Part shown: piece after piece, positions 47,063 through 59,800 of the stretch
Layout of the letters: each line of letters opens with the position of its first letter
How positions within the stretch are numbered: position 1 is the stretch's first letter
Assembly (NCBI RefSeq): GCF_018446385.1
Contig: NC_056001.1
Span: 7,335,600 to 7,399,599, forward strand
DNA length: 64,000 bases
Origin: Zingiber officinale
Taxonomy: Eukaryota; Streptophyta; Magnoliopsida; Zingiberales; Zingiberaceae
Reading direction: 5' to 3'
Translations under genes and position numbers: made by a program
The notes under the pieces: generated by a model
What the model was told of the DNA's origin: nothing
The model's database searches: none
What the model saw: only the letters and a program-made list of their open reading frames with translations

Positions 47063-48566
47063 ATGGCGAACAAGGGAGGGCCGTCTTCTCCGGCGCCGGC
47101 ACAGCCACTGGCGGTCTGCTGCATGTGCGGTGATCAGGGGTTGACCCAGGAGCTTTTCCGGTGCAAGCTCTGCCTCGTGAGGTCGCAGCACAGGTACTCT
47201 ACGTCTGCCTTCTAATATTTCTGGCGAGTTCATGTTTTTATCATATCAAAAACAGAATTAAATGGAATAAAACCGGATCAAACGAACAAGATTTGATTTT
47301 CTTTTTCCGCAACATTAGTCAGATCCATCTGCGAGATCGTATTCATTTGCCGATCCAAGAATCTCTGCTTAGCAATACAGTAATTTTACTGTCTGCCGAC
47401 ATATATATCTTGATCTAGTAATTAATTTAATTACGATGTGGATCCAATTTAATGTTTTAAGATATAATTTGGAATTCTATTCCTCACCACAAAAAAAGAT
47501 ATGATTCCCAACTCGTTGTTAGTCCTCTAATGAGAAAGAGAGAGAGAGAGATTCTTGTGGTTATCTTGAGGATACATGGACAATACTTCAGATAACATAT
47601 ATTTGCTCCATATATAATTAATATTATTAAATAAAAGAAAAAGAAAAAAGGTGCAATTGATAGGCAATTCCTTATTCCATTGCTCAATCTCTTGGAATAA
47701 AAAACTGCAATATTAGAAAATTACATCTAATATTACTTTCTTTTTCTTTCCCTATTAATGCCTTAATTTAAATACATGCAGGAAGACTAAATTTTAAACA
47801 AATTATTTATAAGCATAAATATATATATTTTTTTGCTATTGAGTTTAGTTCTCGTATTAATTTATAAGCCATACATAGGAAATGCACGTTTACATGCTAC
47901 ATAAATTATCATCAATGAGGTAGGTGATACCTTCGTCACATGCTTGTTTTCGGCTATCATATTAATGTTGTATTAATATGTTCATTTATAACAAGCTTAT
48001 TAATTAAAGCTTATTTTCAAGATTAGATGTTGTATTTTAAAACTTTAACTATTAAAGATAATAATGATGATTTATTCACAATGACCTCATGAATTAGTAC
48101 CTTGATCAGACCTATTTTTTGTATTGGCAGATACTGTAGTAATCTGTACCCTAAAGTCGAATTTTACCGACTTTGCAATTGGTGTTTGAGAGAAGAAGAA
48201 TCGAATTCTTCGACCAAAGAAATTAACAAAGGATATTCTAGCATTAATGCCATGCCTTTCTCCTCCTCCTCCAACAACAACAACATCCATGTTGATAATG
48301 TCAATTTAGATGTTAACAATAACAACACAAGCACTACTACTAATACTAGCAGTCCTAGCACGGGTTTTAAGCTTCATCGAGTTCCTTTCACATCGCAACT
48401 CGATAATCCAGTCAAGAAACCAAGGATGTTGAATAGGTCGGCCTCCGATGTCACTGATCACCGAGTCCGATCGCCAAGAGAGATCTCCCCTAAATTGGGC
48501 AAGGCAAGACAAGTCTTCAAGGGCAAAGTAAGAAGGTATAAGCTTTTAGAAGAGGTCTCTAGTTAA
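47063..48566 (+). CDS. Small plant PHD-type zinc-finger protein, 2 exons
   Basis: Exons 47063-47193 and 48131-48566, joined length 567, giving 188 residues. Zinc ligands are spaced like a PHD finger: Cys19-x2-Cys22, Cys34-x2-Cys37, His43-x2-Cys46 and Cys59-x2-Cys62, with the intron between His43 and Cys46. After the finger comes a low-complexity Ser/Asn/Thr stretch (about 85-120), a basic segment with KKPRMLNRSASD, and the C-terminal motif RRYKLLEEV, which recurs in a plant family of small PHD-like proteins. PHD fingers commonly read histone H3 tails, but no target can be assigned. Intron 1 (937 bases) is AT-rich and empty. The N terminus (MANKGGPSSPAPAQP) is short and Pro-rich. Confidence 0.85.
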
Positions 48567-49886
48567 TGTAACAAAAAGAGAGAGTCTGTGTACGTAGACT
48601 CATTATAGTATTATATATGTATGTTGCAATGTTCTAAGATTTTTATAATTTTATTTCATCAACATTAATTATATGTAATGAATATGTTATAGGATTTCTT
48701 CATAGTATATCTAAACTTCAAAGCATGTTGTTTGGTTTTATATATATATATAATTCTCATTATAACTACTCAAATTATGTCCTCGAATTTTTTAGGATAG
48801 AGATTATTACACATTTTAATTTATCTTCAATTATTTTTAAATTTATATTAATAATATTATTTTGTATTTATTGATATTCTTTATTTTTTTTGTTAAATAT
48901 GACATTTGAATAATTCGCATCTTTATGGATAATCAATATATATAAATATGTGTAATCTTTAAGAATAAAATTAATGAAAATAGTTTTTATGAAAATTAAT
49001 AAAATAAATAATGAGGCCTTTTCATTTCATCAATAAAAACATATCAAATAAATTGATTTTTTTTATCATTATTTACAAAATAGTAAAAAATGGAAATAGG
49101 CTGTGCTGAACATCAATTTTTAAACATAAGTTTGTGATTTTTATTGTAATTTTAAATAAAGTATTTTTATGTCCTTTCAAATTTAAATTAATTTTGAAAT
49201 ATGTATATCACATTATGAGAAACTAATCCTAAGCAAAATTTGTAAAAACAAGGCAAACAAAAAACATATAAAAATCTACAAGTGTGGAATAAACGTATTT
49301 TTGGAGTAAAAAAATATTAGAGTGCTATTTTGATATTTCTTATAATTTTTTAAAATAATAATTAAAAAAAATGCGGACTTATAATTTTTACTTAATTTTT
49401 TTTTAAAGTGTATCCGCATGTGGATCACCTAAAATAGACCATCTACGATATCTTTTGGATTAGTTGCATGTCGCGATCGAATTTATAACGCCGGGCAGGT
49501 TACGATTGCCGACTTATGATAACCGTTATACATTCATGCCGTTCTAAATATGTAGCAGAAACGCGTCTTATACATCGCTGGCGATCCCGCGTCCGCAAAC
49601 ACGTGTCGTTGAGAGGTTTCTCTCCAACACAAGCGTACATTCTTTTACTACAACTACAAATCTAAACCGTAGAAGCAAGGTATATCAAACATCCCAACCC
49701 GAATCTGTCACTTACCCATCTGGCGGTTGAGATGTTAATGCGGGAAATTTGACGGTAGATATGGACCTTGTAAGATTTTATTTACATATTTAATTTTATT
49801 TGGGATGGTTTACCAACCTCTTCATGAAGTAAGAAGACACTAACACCGGCGTGGGGGCGGCGAGGAGTCGAAGCGCTTCACCAAAA
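48567..49886 (+). promoter_or_regulatory. Intergenic region with an ABRE-like site upstream of the GEM-like gene
   Basis: 48567-49430 is AT-rich and empty. CACGTGTC at 49600-49607, an ABA-responsive element core (ACGTGTC), lies about 280 bases before the start codon at 49887. Several GEM-related genes respond to ABA, so the site is plausible, but only one copy is seen. Another CG-rich patch at 49480-49610 has no identified role. Confidence 0.4.
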
Positions 49887-52800
49887 ATGGATTCCTCCGC
49901 CGATCGCGCCGAGGATAAGAGATCTGAAGGCGAGCGATCTACCGAGTACGCCCCCTACCCCACGCTCACCGCTGAGGACGTCGCGCCTCCGCCTCCGCCC
50001 TCGGTCGTGGTTGATCCTCGCGATGCCACCTCCATGCCGGCGGAGTCTAATCCCTATATCACCTCTTCTCCTGTTAGCAAGAGTATGCGTAGACTTGTTC
50101 TCCTTGCACGGGCCTGTGTTTTTTTTTTTTTTGTTCCTTTTATCCAGCTTCTTCCTTGTTTAATCCGCACCATTGGACTTATTTGGGGGTTGGTTTCTAA
50201 TACCGAAATTTTTTATTCTTTCGGTTGGGATTAATAGGTACGATGGATACAGTGAGGGAAGCTCTCGGGAATTTTGGGAAGAGGGTCAGCGACGCAGCGA
50301 AGAAGACTGAGGGCCTCGCTGGGGATGTTTGGCAGCACTGTGAGTGCATCATCTATCTTGATTATGTGTAAAAGATGCATTTTTATGGTTTGCAGCAATT
50401 GTTAAGTTATATCTTACTTGCCTTTTGGTATTTACTTAGATTGAGTGAAGATCTAATTTTTCTCTTGGCAAATTTTTGCCCGGTGGAACCGAATCCTCTG
50501 ACATATCGTCAAGTCAAGGTCACTCCTGATCTTATCTTCTTTGTCTTCGCAGTGAGTTCATCCCCATAAACTCTCCCTTAGACCATCTCCAACCCATAAC
50601 ACGTTAGTACCAAACACTATTTCAGCTCCAACCCACCCACATCATATCACACCAAAAAGGAATATTCTTATAATCAATATCACGGTGAAGATCAATAATC
50701 TCATAATCCTATGAATATTTTCAGATAATTTCATAATTATTTTAGCGGAATGGGGAGTGATCTTCCCGAATATTAGTATTATAATATTATTGAAGTCATT
50801 TTAAGTTTATGTGTGCTTTCTTAGTATCGTTTTTATTTGTTTTTGTTTGTTACGTTTAGTTACTCATGTTTTTAAGTTTATATTAGTAATATTTTGATTT
50901 AGTGTTGTTATTATTTTTATTTTGTATGCTAGAGTAATGGGTAATGTATTTTATATTTATGCATATCAAAAAGTTTAATATTTTATTGTATTTTTTTTAA
51001 TGAAATTAGTGATATATTTTATAAATGTAATTATAATTAATATATATTAAATAAATAAAAAATAATAATTTTAATAAATTAAAACTATAAAAATATACAT
51101 AATAAAATTTAAATATGCTACTAAATACACTTAATTTAAATTTATAATAAATAATAATTACATTTAATTACATTTAAATATCCTATAAATAAAGACAAAG
51201 AAAATAATAATTACAAATTAATTACTTTTGATTTTATTAATTATATAATAAAATTAAAAAATAAAAACCCTCTCCCACACCAAATATGGTGATGGTGTTG
51301 CACTATTCACCACACCATATTTGATGTGGAATTTGGTGTATGGATTGGAGTATTTTAGTGCTAACGTTTAATTTTTAAATGAGCTTTTTTTTAGCCAAGC
51401 TCGAGCCGAACTCGAGCTATTTAATTTTATTACGAGCCGAACTCGAGCTTAAGAACTAAAGCTCGAATCGAACTCAAGCTGAGCTCAAGCATAGGGGTAA
51501 CACACCGAGCCCGAGCCCGAGCTCGAGTCTCTTACTGTTTGGCTCAACTGGACTTGTTTACAACCCTAGCTTTTGAATAGGTTTGTGAAATGAAAAAGCT
51601 GAATAAAAAAGTTTTAACCATTGTGGATACAAGATTTTAAGTTTATAGTTCAAGAGCAGTAGTGAAATTTCAAAGCTATTTTTTTTTCTTGAAATTGATG
51701 TAATATGCATGTAGCCATGCAATTACATGTTATGAATGGGACCACATAAAAATCATTTAGAGTTCTAGCTATTGGAGATGTTGCAATAGGTTTTTAGAAT
51801 GTTGATGTGACATATTGGGATCATAAAAAAAAACTTTTGTAGAACTCTAACCATTGGAGATGCCCTTAAACTACAAACCTCAAACCTCACCTCTACAATG
51901 ATTCAAACATTTTTATTTAGCTTTTTTGATTCTACAAAGATCTCACAAACCTTAGGGCATCTCCAATGGTTAGAGTTCTACAAAAACTTTTTTTATGATC
52001 GCAATATGCCACATCAACATTCTAAAAGCCTATTGAAACATCTCCGATAGTTAGAGCTCTAAATATTTTTTGTGTAGTCAAATTCATAACATGTAATTGC
52101 TTGACTACATGCATATTACATCAGTTTCAAGATAAAAAAGTAGCTTTGAAATTTCACTAAACTTCAAACCTTTTACCCACAATGGTTAGAATTTTTTTGT
52201 TCAACTTTCTCATTTCACAAACCTCTTTAAAAACTTTGCATTGGAGATGCTCTAATATTGGAGATGTCCTAAGGATAGCTTTAAAGTTGCCGTTGCAATC
52301 ACTCTAATGTGTCAATTCGAGAAAGGTAGTGGAAGCTATAAGACTGACATGCTCTGACACATTTACATGATTTAATTCAAATCTAGTTGAAAAAATGCTG
52401 GCAGAAGCAGAAGAGACTTCATTGATGCCTCGTCTAGGCGGCATTACCTTTCATGGCTAGTACCTCCCCGCCACTTCGCAAGATGTGATAGGCATCCTCA
52501 AATCATAGTTTTGTGCCTCGGCCAAATCGCAAGATGTGGAATAATAAATGCACAATTTACCAAAATTAAAGTCAATTAACAGAGAAGAAAAGATAGATCC
52601 GGAAAGACAAAAGACCTGTTAACAAAATTAACGCATTCTATTTAACGCGGAGAGAGTGGGAAATTCATTCGTTTTAATGTAGAAGGAAAATATTATGAGC
52701 TAACAAGTTCTTTCTAAATTTATTTGTCTATGTTTCAGTTGTTCTAGTTGGTCGTGGAATGGCTTTTATTGGATCATGTTTGAACAATAATATGCATATA

Positions 52801-54874
52801 TTTTTTTTTCTCTTATTCCAGTGAAGACGGGCCCTAGTGTCGCTAATGTAGCAATGGGAAGGGTTGGGCAGATATCCAAAGTCATAGCTGAAGGAGGTTA
52901 TGAACAAGTTTTCGTACAATCTTTTGAAGTTCTTCCAGAAGAAAAACTGAAAAAGACGTATGCTTGCTACTTGTCAACATCCGCCGGCCCTGTTATGGGA
53001 GTTTTATATCTCTCAACTGCCAAACTTGCATTCTGCAGTGACAATCCTCTCTCATATAAAGTTGGAGATAAAACTGAATGGAGCTATTATAAGGTGCCCT
53101 GATCTTCTCTCTTGATTTAAGGCAGATTGTTAGTTTTTTCTGCGGAAATGACAAAGTTGCCTTTTCTTTTGTCAAACATTTTCATCAATTGATCAAGTTC
53201 ACAGCATGCATTGTGAGGTCTTAAGTCCATGCCACCATATAACAATCTGTCAAAATGTTGAGAAGTGCAACCACATTAACTTGTGGCAAATGAGGAAGAT
53301 TTGGCTTGTGGCTTCAGTGTGTTGGACTGATAAACAAGCATTATAAGCTTAGATGAATAATTTAGTGTTAACTGTGGGGTTAAACAATTTGGGCTGGTGG
53401 TCGGGGTTGACAAGTTAATGTTTCATCATTCTCCTATCCTCCTTGTTGTCAAAGAATACCTCTTTTTTACCAATATATGGCGCAAATGTGGTTGCCATGC
53501 CGATAGGGTTTTATTGTATCAATGGAGATGATGCATATCTCAGCTGGTACCATTTGGAACCGACTGAAAGAGCACATCACCTTGTGAATCAACCTTTGGT
53601 TTCATTTGTTGGACACAAAGTGAAGATAAAACACTATAAAAACAGTGGAAGGAGAGAGAGGGGAAGAAGCACCAATCTGTGCAACAGCAGGAACAATAAA
53701 CAGTGATGCTAAAGTTGAAAATAACGTGATATATCCATATCTTGTAGCTATGGTTGTTTCGGTTTCAATTATGCTAGTTTAAGCTCAACTATTAGGAATG
53801 AAGCGAGTTAAATGTATGGACACGTGAAGAAATTAATTTCAATACTAGATATCATGGATCATGGGCGGATTGTGTGAGTATTATTTAATATGGACTTTTG
53901 AAAATTATGGGGTTGATATCATTAGGATTCTATGAGAAATAACATTTTCACACTCATATTGATATTAATTAAGTATAATCATTACTTGGGATGCTTATAT
54001 GTGGTGGTGGTTACGAGCTAAATAGAAGTGAATTATAGCACACTTTGAAGCGTGTTGAGCTTTGTCTGGCATGATATTAAAATTGTTTCATCCCAATTAG
54101 AAAAGGAAAGTCCAACATAGAGTGGTAATTTAAATCTTAGTTGACTCAAGCATAGTCTCAATTCTCTAGACACCAAAATTGGCATGGAACGAGACCTCAA
54201 AGGGATTTATTTTTACTATCTATTCCAAGTTCTGGCTTAGTCTTTTAACCTATCCTCTTAATTTCATGCTGATTGTGGTAAGCGAACTAAACATCCAGTT
54301 TGGTGTGATCTTGACAAAAATGAGTTGATTTATCGAGACCTCGGGCATAACTGAGAAGTTTTACCTCCAGTAGTAAAACTGATAAAAATAAGTATGCTAA
54401 GGATCTAAACTTTTGCTGTTTCATGATATACACTGATAAACATTTGGTCTCAACTACTCTGAATTTGTTGGATCAGCAACCATTTACGATGTGAGCAGAC
54501 GTAACTCATTTGCTACAATGAGTTGAAATTTAATATTTATTTTGTTTGGAGTCCTGAACAAATTAATAACTTGTGTCAAGATATCTAGAAATTGTTATCA
54601 TGCATCTTGTTGGTCCATTTTGTGACATTACTATGAGTTCAGCCTGTCATTCTTAAAATACTGATTCCCCCCCCCCTTTATCATGATGCCGATACAGGTA
54701 GCAGTTCCTGTTCATCAACTAAGATCAATTACTCCTGTAACAAGCACAGCAAATGCAGGAGAAAAGTACATCCAGGTCGTGTCTGTCGACAATCATGAGT
54801 TCTGGTTCATGGGTTTTGTCAACTACGACAGTGCCGTTAAATATCTACAAGGAGCAGTGCAAAGTGGCCATTAA
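49887..54874 (+). CDS. GEM-like (GER) GRAM-domain protein, 4 exons
   Basis: Exons 49887-50082, 50238-50339, 52822-53093, 54698-54874; joined length 747, giving 248 residues. The ATG at 49887 is used because the open frame upstream begins only with GTG. The N-terminal third is polar and Pro-rich ([21 protein letters not shown]). Then come the family blocks [38 protein letters not shown] and a GRAM domain from about residue 135 to 243 ([50 protein letters not shown]). GRAM domains bind membrane lipids. GEM in Arabidopsis modulates GL2 and root-hair patterning, and the GER relatives respond to ABA (family knowledge). Intron 2 (2.5 kb) is filled with transposon remnants. Intron 3 (1.6 kb) has an unrecognised open frame at 53443-53706. 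Confidence 0.92.
50581..51360. mobile_element. Non-autonomous Harbinger derivative in intron 2 of the GEM-like gene
   Basis: It begins GACCATCTCCAAC directly after TTA. Its first ~90 bases (ACCAAACACTATTTCA, CACACCAAAAAGGAATATTC) match the left end of the element at 36702. Bases 51001-51350 match that element's other end (GAAATTAGTGATA, AATTAATTACTTTTGATTTT, then CACCAAATATGGTGATG). The transposase and tandem array are absent. The last ~60 bases of the right end, including the terminal repeat, are missing, so the copy is truncated at about 51360. Confidence 0.8.
51385..51535. repeat. GAGCTCGAG-rich degenerate repeat
   Basis: Repeated variants of GAGCCGAACTCGAGCT alternate over ~150 bases. 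Such text occurs in subterminal regions of some plant hAT-like elements, but no ends or target duplications are seen here. Confidence 0.5.
51571..52252. mobile_element. Pair of Tourist-like MITEs in inverted orientation
   Basis: 51571-51865 and 51955-52252 are inverted copies of one ~295-bp sequence. Both contain GATGTAATATGCATGTAG, CAATTACATGTTATGAAT and ACTCTAACCATTGGAGATGC (or their complements). The right copy is complete, with ends GGGCATCTCCAATG and the complement of GAGCATCTCCAATG bordered by TTA and TAA. The left copy lacks its outer end. About 90 bases separate them. Neither has coding capacity. Confidence 0.8.
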
Positions 54875-55336
54875 CCAACCTTGCTGGTGTTAATGAAATC
54901 GGACTTGCACCTCGAATGATTGTCTCGATGCATGATTGTATGGTTTGAATAAGATTGCGTATTTAATTCAGCTGTTTGTATGTAGACAGTTTTCCACTTG
55001 TTGTCGTTGTGCCCCACCATGCATACGTATTTGCATCATGTATTTGTCCCAGATAGCTGAAAAGGATGGGAAGCTTTTGTCCAATTGTCATTTTATGTAC
55101 GTAAATTATTAAGCCGTTCAGTTGGACTGAAGCTTGTTTGTATATAAAGTAAATCGCCAACTTTAATCAGCAAATCTTCTTCCACAATCCGTCCGTTTGC
55201 AATGGGCATTGTGATTAACACGATTCATTAACAAAATAAAACAGCACACGATGCGTTTAACAACAAATTGGAAATAATTGAAGGACAGATTGGATAAGAT
55301 GATTGGGACATCCAGCGAACCGAGATGGAATTGAAT
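54875..55336. other. Space between the convergent GEM-like and UGT genes
   Basis: The 460 bases hold the two 3' UTRs. Nothing else is seen. The genes are tail to tail, so their transcripts could overlap at the ends. Confidence 0.45.
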
Positions 55337-56883
55337 TCAAGACAACAGCCGCTTCTTCGTCGTCGGCTTCAAGTCCACCACCAACCTATCGAGATCGGCG
55401 GTGGAGGAACCATCCGGACCGACAGCCTCCCTCGCCTTCCGCTTCCACTCCGCCGCCCTGCGCCTCAAGTCCTCGTCCGCCATCACCTCCCGCACGGACC
55501 GTTCCACCGCCTCCCGCGTCACCTCGCCACTAATCTCCACGCCTATACGCCACGTGGTGCACAGGAACCGGCAGTTGGTGTGCTGCTCCGCGAAGAACGG
55601 CCAGCATATCATGGGCCTGCCCTCGACCACACTCTCCAGCGTCGAGTTCCAGCCGCAATGCGACAGGAATGCTGCCGTCGCCGGGTGCGCCAAAACCCTC
55701 CGCTGGTCGCACCAACCCACCACCGAGCCCCGATCGCCCGCTTTCGCCGCCAAGTCCCCGACTATCTCCGCCGCACCGCCATCCCGCATCAGATCCGGCC
55801 GCACCGCCCACAGGAACCGGTGCCCGCTCCGCTCCAGGCCGCATGCGAACTCCGCCAGCTGCGACGTCGTGACCATCGTGATGCTACCGAAGTTGACGTA
55901 GAGGACGGAGGCGGAGGGCTGGGCGTCCAGCCACCGGAGGCACTCCGCGTCCTCCTTCCAGAGGGAGGAGGAGACGGAGGAGGATGCGAGCGGGCCTATG
56001 GCGTAGAGGTTGGGGTACTTGGAGCGGATCGCGGCGAGCACCGGATCCTCTAGGGCGGCGAAGGTGTTGAAGATGAGACCCGCGCTGCGAGCGACGTCGA
56101 CGATGGCACGGCGGACGTTGAGATTGAGCAAGACGTCGGCTGGGTCGGTGGTACGGACGAAGGAAGGGAAGTCGCGGAGGCGGAGGTTTTCCAGGCCAGG
56201 GATCCAGTCGATGGGCGTGTCCAGGTAGCCGTTGATCAAGCAGTTTGCGTCTACCAAATGCTTGCAAAATTGTCAAGCGATCTCTCTCTCTCTCTCAAAA
56301 ATAAATAAATAAATAAATAAATAAAAAAGTCTATATATATTTTGGAAACTAGTTATTTTGTACCTTTGAGAGGCGTGTAGCCTCTGGCGACGAGGTCCGG
56401 AAATTGTAGGTAGCTCCAGCATCCGCAAGCGCTGTGCGTGACGAAGAAGAACACGGGCACGCCGAAGTCCTCGTCGACGGTGAACCCCATCCCGCTGTCG
56501 GAGACGATGCTCGTCACCGGCGGCGTGTCGGGCGCGCGGCCGAGGTGGGCCATGAGATCCCTGAAGGGGGCCAGGCAGGTGTAGCGCACGGACGAGCACA
56601 AAGCCAGGACGTCCTGCGTCTCGTCTCGCTGGTCCGGAGGCGGTTCGGGGAGGCCGTCGGGGATGGTCTCGACGCGGAAGGATGGGCTGGCGGCGGCGTC
56701 CCAGCGGTGACCCCGGGCGCGCTCCATGCGGCGGGCGTTGTACTCCGTGAGGACGAAGGTGACGTGGAAGCCGCGGGCGAGGAGGAGGGTGGCCAGCCGC
56801 AGGAACGGGGTGATGTGGCCTTGCATCGGAAAGGGGACGAGAACGGCGTGGGGTTGTGGCTCGGCCACCGTCGGAGAAGCCAT
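55337..56883 (-). CDS. UDP-glycosyltransferase, UGT85-like, 2 exons
   Basis: Exons 56883-56364 and 56250-55337, joined length 1434, giving 477 residues, typical for plant UGTs. The catalytic His is probably His23 in PFPMQGHITP, with Asp129 (IVSDSGMGFT) as its partner. The C-terminal PSPG box spans Trp353-Gln396 with HCGWNS and ends FFAEQ, the Gln often found in glucosyltransferases. The segment PLKDANCLINGYLDTPIDWI and the single intron after PLK fit the UGT85 group. The acceptor GCATTTGGTAG is chosen because it gives LKD..NGYLD as in relatives. Likely a cytosolic enzyme adding sugar to small molecules (cyanohydrins, terpenols or hormones in relatives); the acceptor here is unknown. The intron (113 bases) holds CT and AAAT microsatellites. 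Exons are very GC-rich, giving long false frames on the other strand. Confidence 0.95.
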
Positions 56884-59800
56884 CGATTTTTAGATTCCAA
56901 TCGCTACTGGCCGGCAGCGTCGTCGTTCGCTATGATTAACATTTCAGTCGAGCACTGACACGTTATCTCTCGCACAAATATCTGCTTATTAATGCCGACA
57001 ACAATCGAAGCTTGACAGTTAAATGATCTTTCGAAGAGTTTTACTAAAAACGAACTCATAATTTATTTTTCAAATTGACATCTAATATTTTCTAATATCA
57101 AAATGTGGGATTGATCGACATAATAATTAATTAAAGAAGACGCAAGCTATTTGGCCAAAGATAAAAGGATCTTATTCCATCTAGAGGTAGAGAAATACTT
57201 AAGGTTTTGTTTATTTGGAGAGACAACCTTTCGAGTAAACGTTTTATTAGCAGGAAAGCCCGAAAGCCGTTCCCGTCCTGTCATGGGACATGCCAGCCGC
57301 CTCTCCTCCCTACGAACACAGTAAATTTTTATTAAGATTTAGCAAAAGTCATCTTTGTAAAATAAAATATAATCATTTTTGCCACCATCTTTATATAATA
57401 GTAAATCGGTAGATTGAACATGTCAGTACTACTGTATGAAAAGATATTTTTTCTAGCTTCATCAGAAATATCGATCCTTATTTAATTTGATAATTCTATT
57501 AGTTTTATTTGATAATTCTATCATTGACTTGATTCTATAATTATACCTTATAGTAACAACTCAGTAAGTTATTAAAAATTTTAATAAATCAGATCTATAA
57601 AAATTTCTTATTCGTTGAAAAGTGTTCACGATGAATAATTTAAAAACTTAGGATCTCATGATTATACGTCGTTTGAAAGAAAAAATCTTTATAAATTCAC
57701 TAATTGTAATTGCATGGCCGGCGAGTTCAGTCAAGCCACTGGACTTAAGGAGGGGAGGAAAGTGAATAAATTTTTAGACTGATTTATTTAATATTAAAAA
57801 GAAACTGAGAAGGTGTAGGTGATGGCAAAATTGATGATCTCAAATAGCTAATAATGCGGTGTGCAGTTTTGTAAGTATGTTCTATGATCAACAACTTTTA
57901 ATAATCGCTAGTGATAAATGGTTGGGAGGAGGTAAGAAAAGGAGAGGGAAGGAAATCTTAATTTAGGGTGCAAGGAAAGGAAAGATAAGAGAGGATAAAT
58001 TTTAATCTTTTTTATACATGAAATGAAAGAATTTATTACATTTATATTAGAGGTGTAAGAAAGCATATATATATATAAGTGGATTAAAAAAATTATATTT
58101 TAATTTTATCTCTATTTTATTATATTAATTTTTAAAATTATTATTTTAGATATTCTTTACGATGTAACGAAAAATATTTATACCGCTCGATTTCCATCGC
58201 CCGATGCTCGCACTCCGTCGACGTTGATTGACTTTAACACCGATGTCGACTTTGACGTCGACTTCAACCCTGATTTTAACAAATGAACTATAAAATAATA
58301 GGAAGATAATAAAATATTTTCTTTAATTAAAAGAAATAAAAAAACAACTGAACTTTTATTTAATTTCTATCACACAATTATAATATTTTAAAAATAAATT
58401 CATTATAGATTTTATCAGATAAAATATATTTCAAATTTTATAATTAATTTACTTTTTGACTTGAAAGTTATTATATATTTATTTATTAAAAAAACTTCAT
58501 CGACACAAACTCAGCAGGTGTGAGCTAGAAGTGTCCTGTGTGACAAACAATCACAATTATTTATTATTATTATTATTATTATTATTTACTCCACAAGAAA
58601 CAATTAGGCCACGGGTCCCTAAGGATTGCCGTCCCTGCAAGACCATCTGGCTCTGAGTAGCAGTGAAAAGGATGAAGTTCTTAGTTCGGCCTTATCTCCA
58701 TCACACATCAACCATCAGGCCTTTTTCTGTGCCTAGTAGGATTGATAGAGAGAAATAGAGACAGAGAAGACCGTCCAATTAATCCTCAAATTAGCTCCAC
58801 AGAAATCAAGAAAATGGGGCTTGAAACTCCTCTCGAGGAATAATTTTTAGAAGATCTAATTAATGATCACAGAAAGGAAAAATGGAAAAAGCAGACTGAA
58901 GCGCGCTGATGAATCTCACAGAAGAGATGATAGGGAAACCGTCTTTTTCCTGTAAAGCAGGGCAGAGTGCGACAGGTTCTAGTACGAAGGCGAGGAAGGA
59001 GATTGATTAGGAGAAGGAAGCGTAGAATTGCCGGCAAGTGAGAGGCCGATAAGCGTACGTGTGTCGGTTGGCGTGTAATGGGAATGTGCGAGCATGATAC
59101 TGACGAGTTAATATCGATCCGTGAAATTTATTGAAAGAATAAAAGTCGGTGCATGGATTAAACCAGATCGGAGCAGCGCATTGAAAGTTGGTCGCAGCGT
59201 TAAATTACATACCGCTATGCGACAGGTCGAATTATTATTAAAATGTGTACTTACTCTTTAAATACTAGCGCACGTATAAATTATATAAAATAAATATTTA
59301 TAGTCAATTATTTAATATTAGTATAATTTATTTTATAACAAATTAATTTGAAATTTTTTAAAAAAGATTATTAATTATACCTAAATTATGTGGCACGAAT
59401 ATTTTATATCATTCCAAAAATCGATAAAATAACAAATATAGATAGATACGGATATGTTTTTTTTTCAAAAAAAATTGATAAAATACATATGAATTGATAT
59501 GACTATATTGATATACAAAGAGATGATCTATAGTAAAAATGAGAGAGAGGGGGGGAAGGAGAGAACAATCAAAATTGATAAGGATTGAGACGATGAAAAG
59601 AAGTTAAAATTACTAATAAGAATTGGAATTATTTTTGATGTAAAAGAAATATTAATATAACTTAATTTTAGATTTTACAAAATCAAATTTAATAATGTAG
59701 GATAGAATATATATATATATATATATGTTTTAATTTAAAAGGAATACTTGATTTCAAAAAATAAATATTCTAAATTTTAGACAATATATTATTGTCTTAG

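Noticed and set aside
55325-56958. Long open frames on the plus strand opposite the UGT gene (up to 242 codons)
   Set aside because: They follow from the high GC content of the UGT exons; the translations are Arg/Pro-rich with no family features, while the minus strand gives a complete UGT with all motifs.
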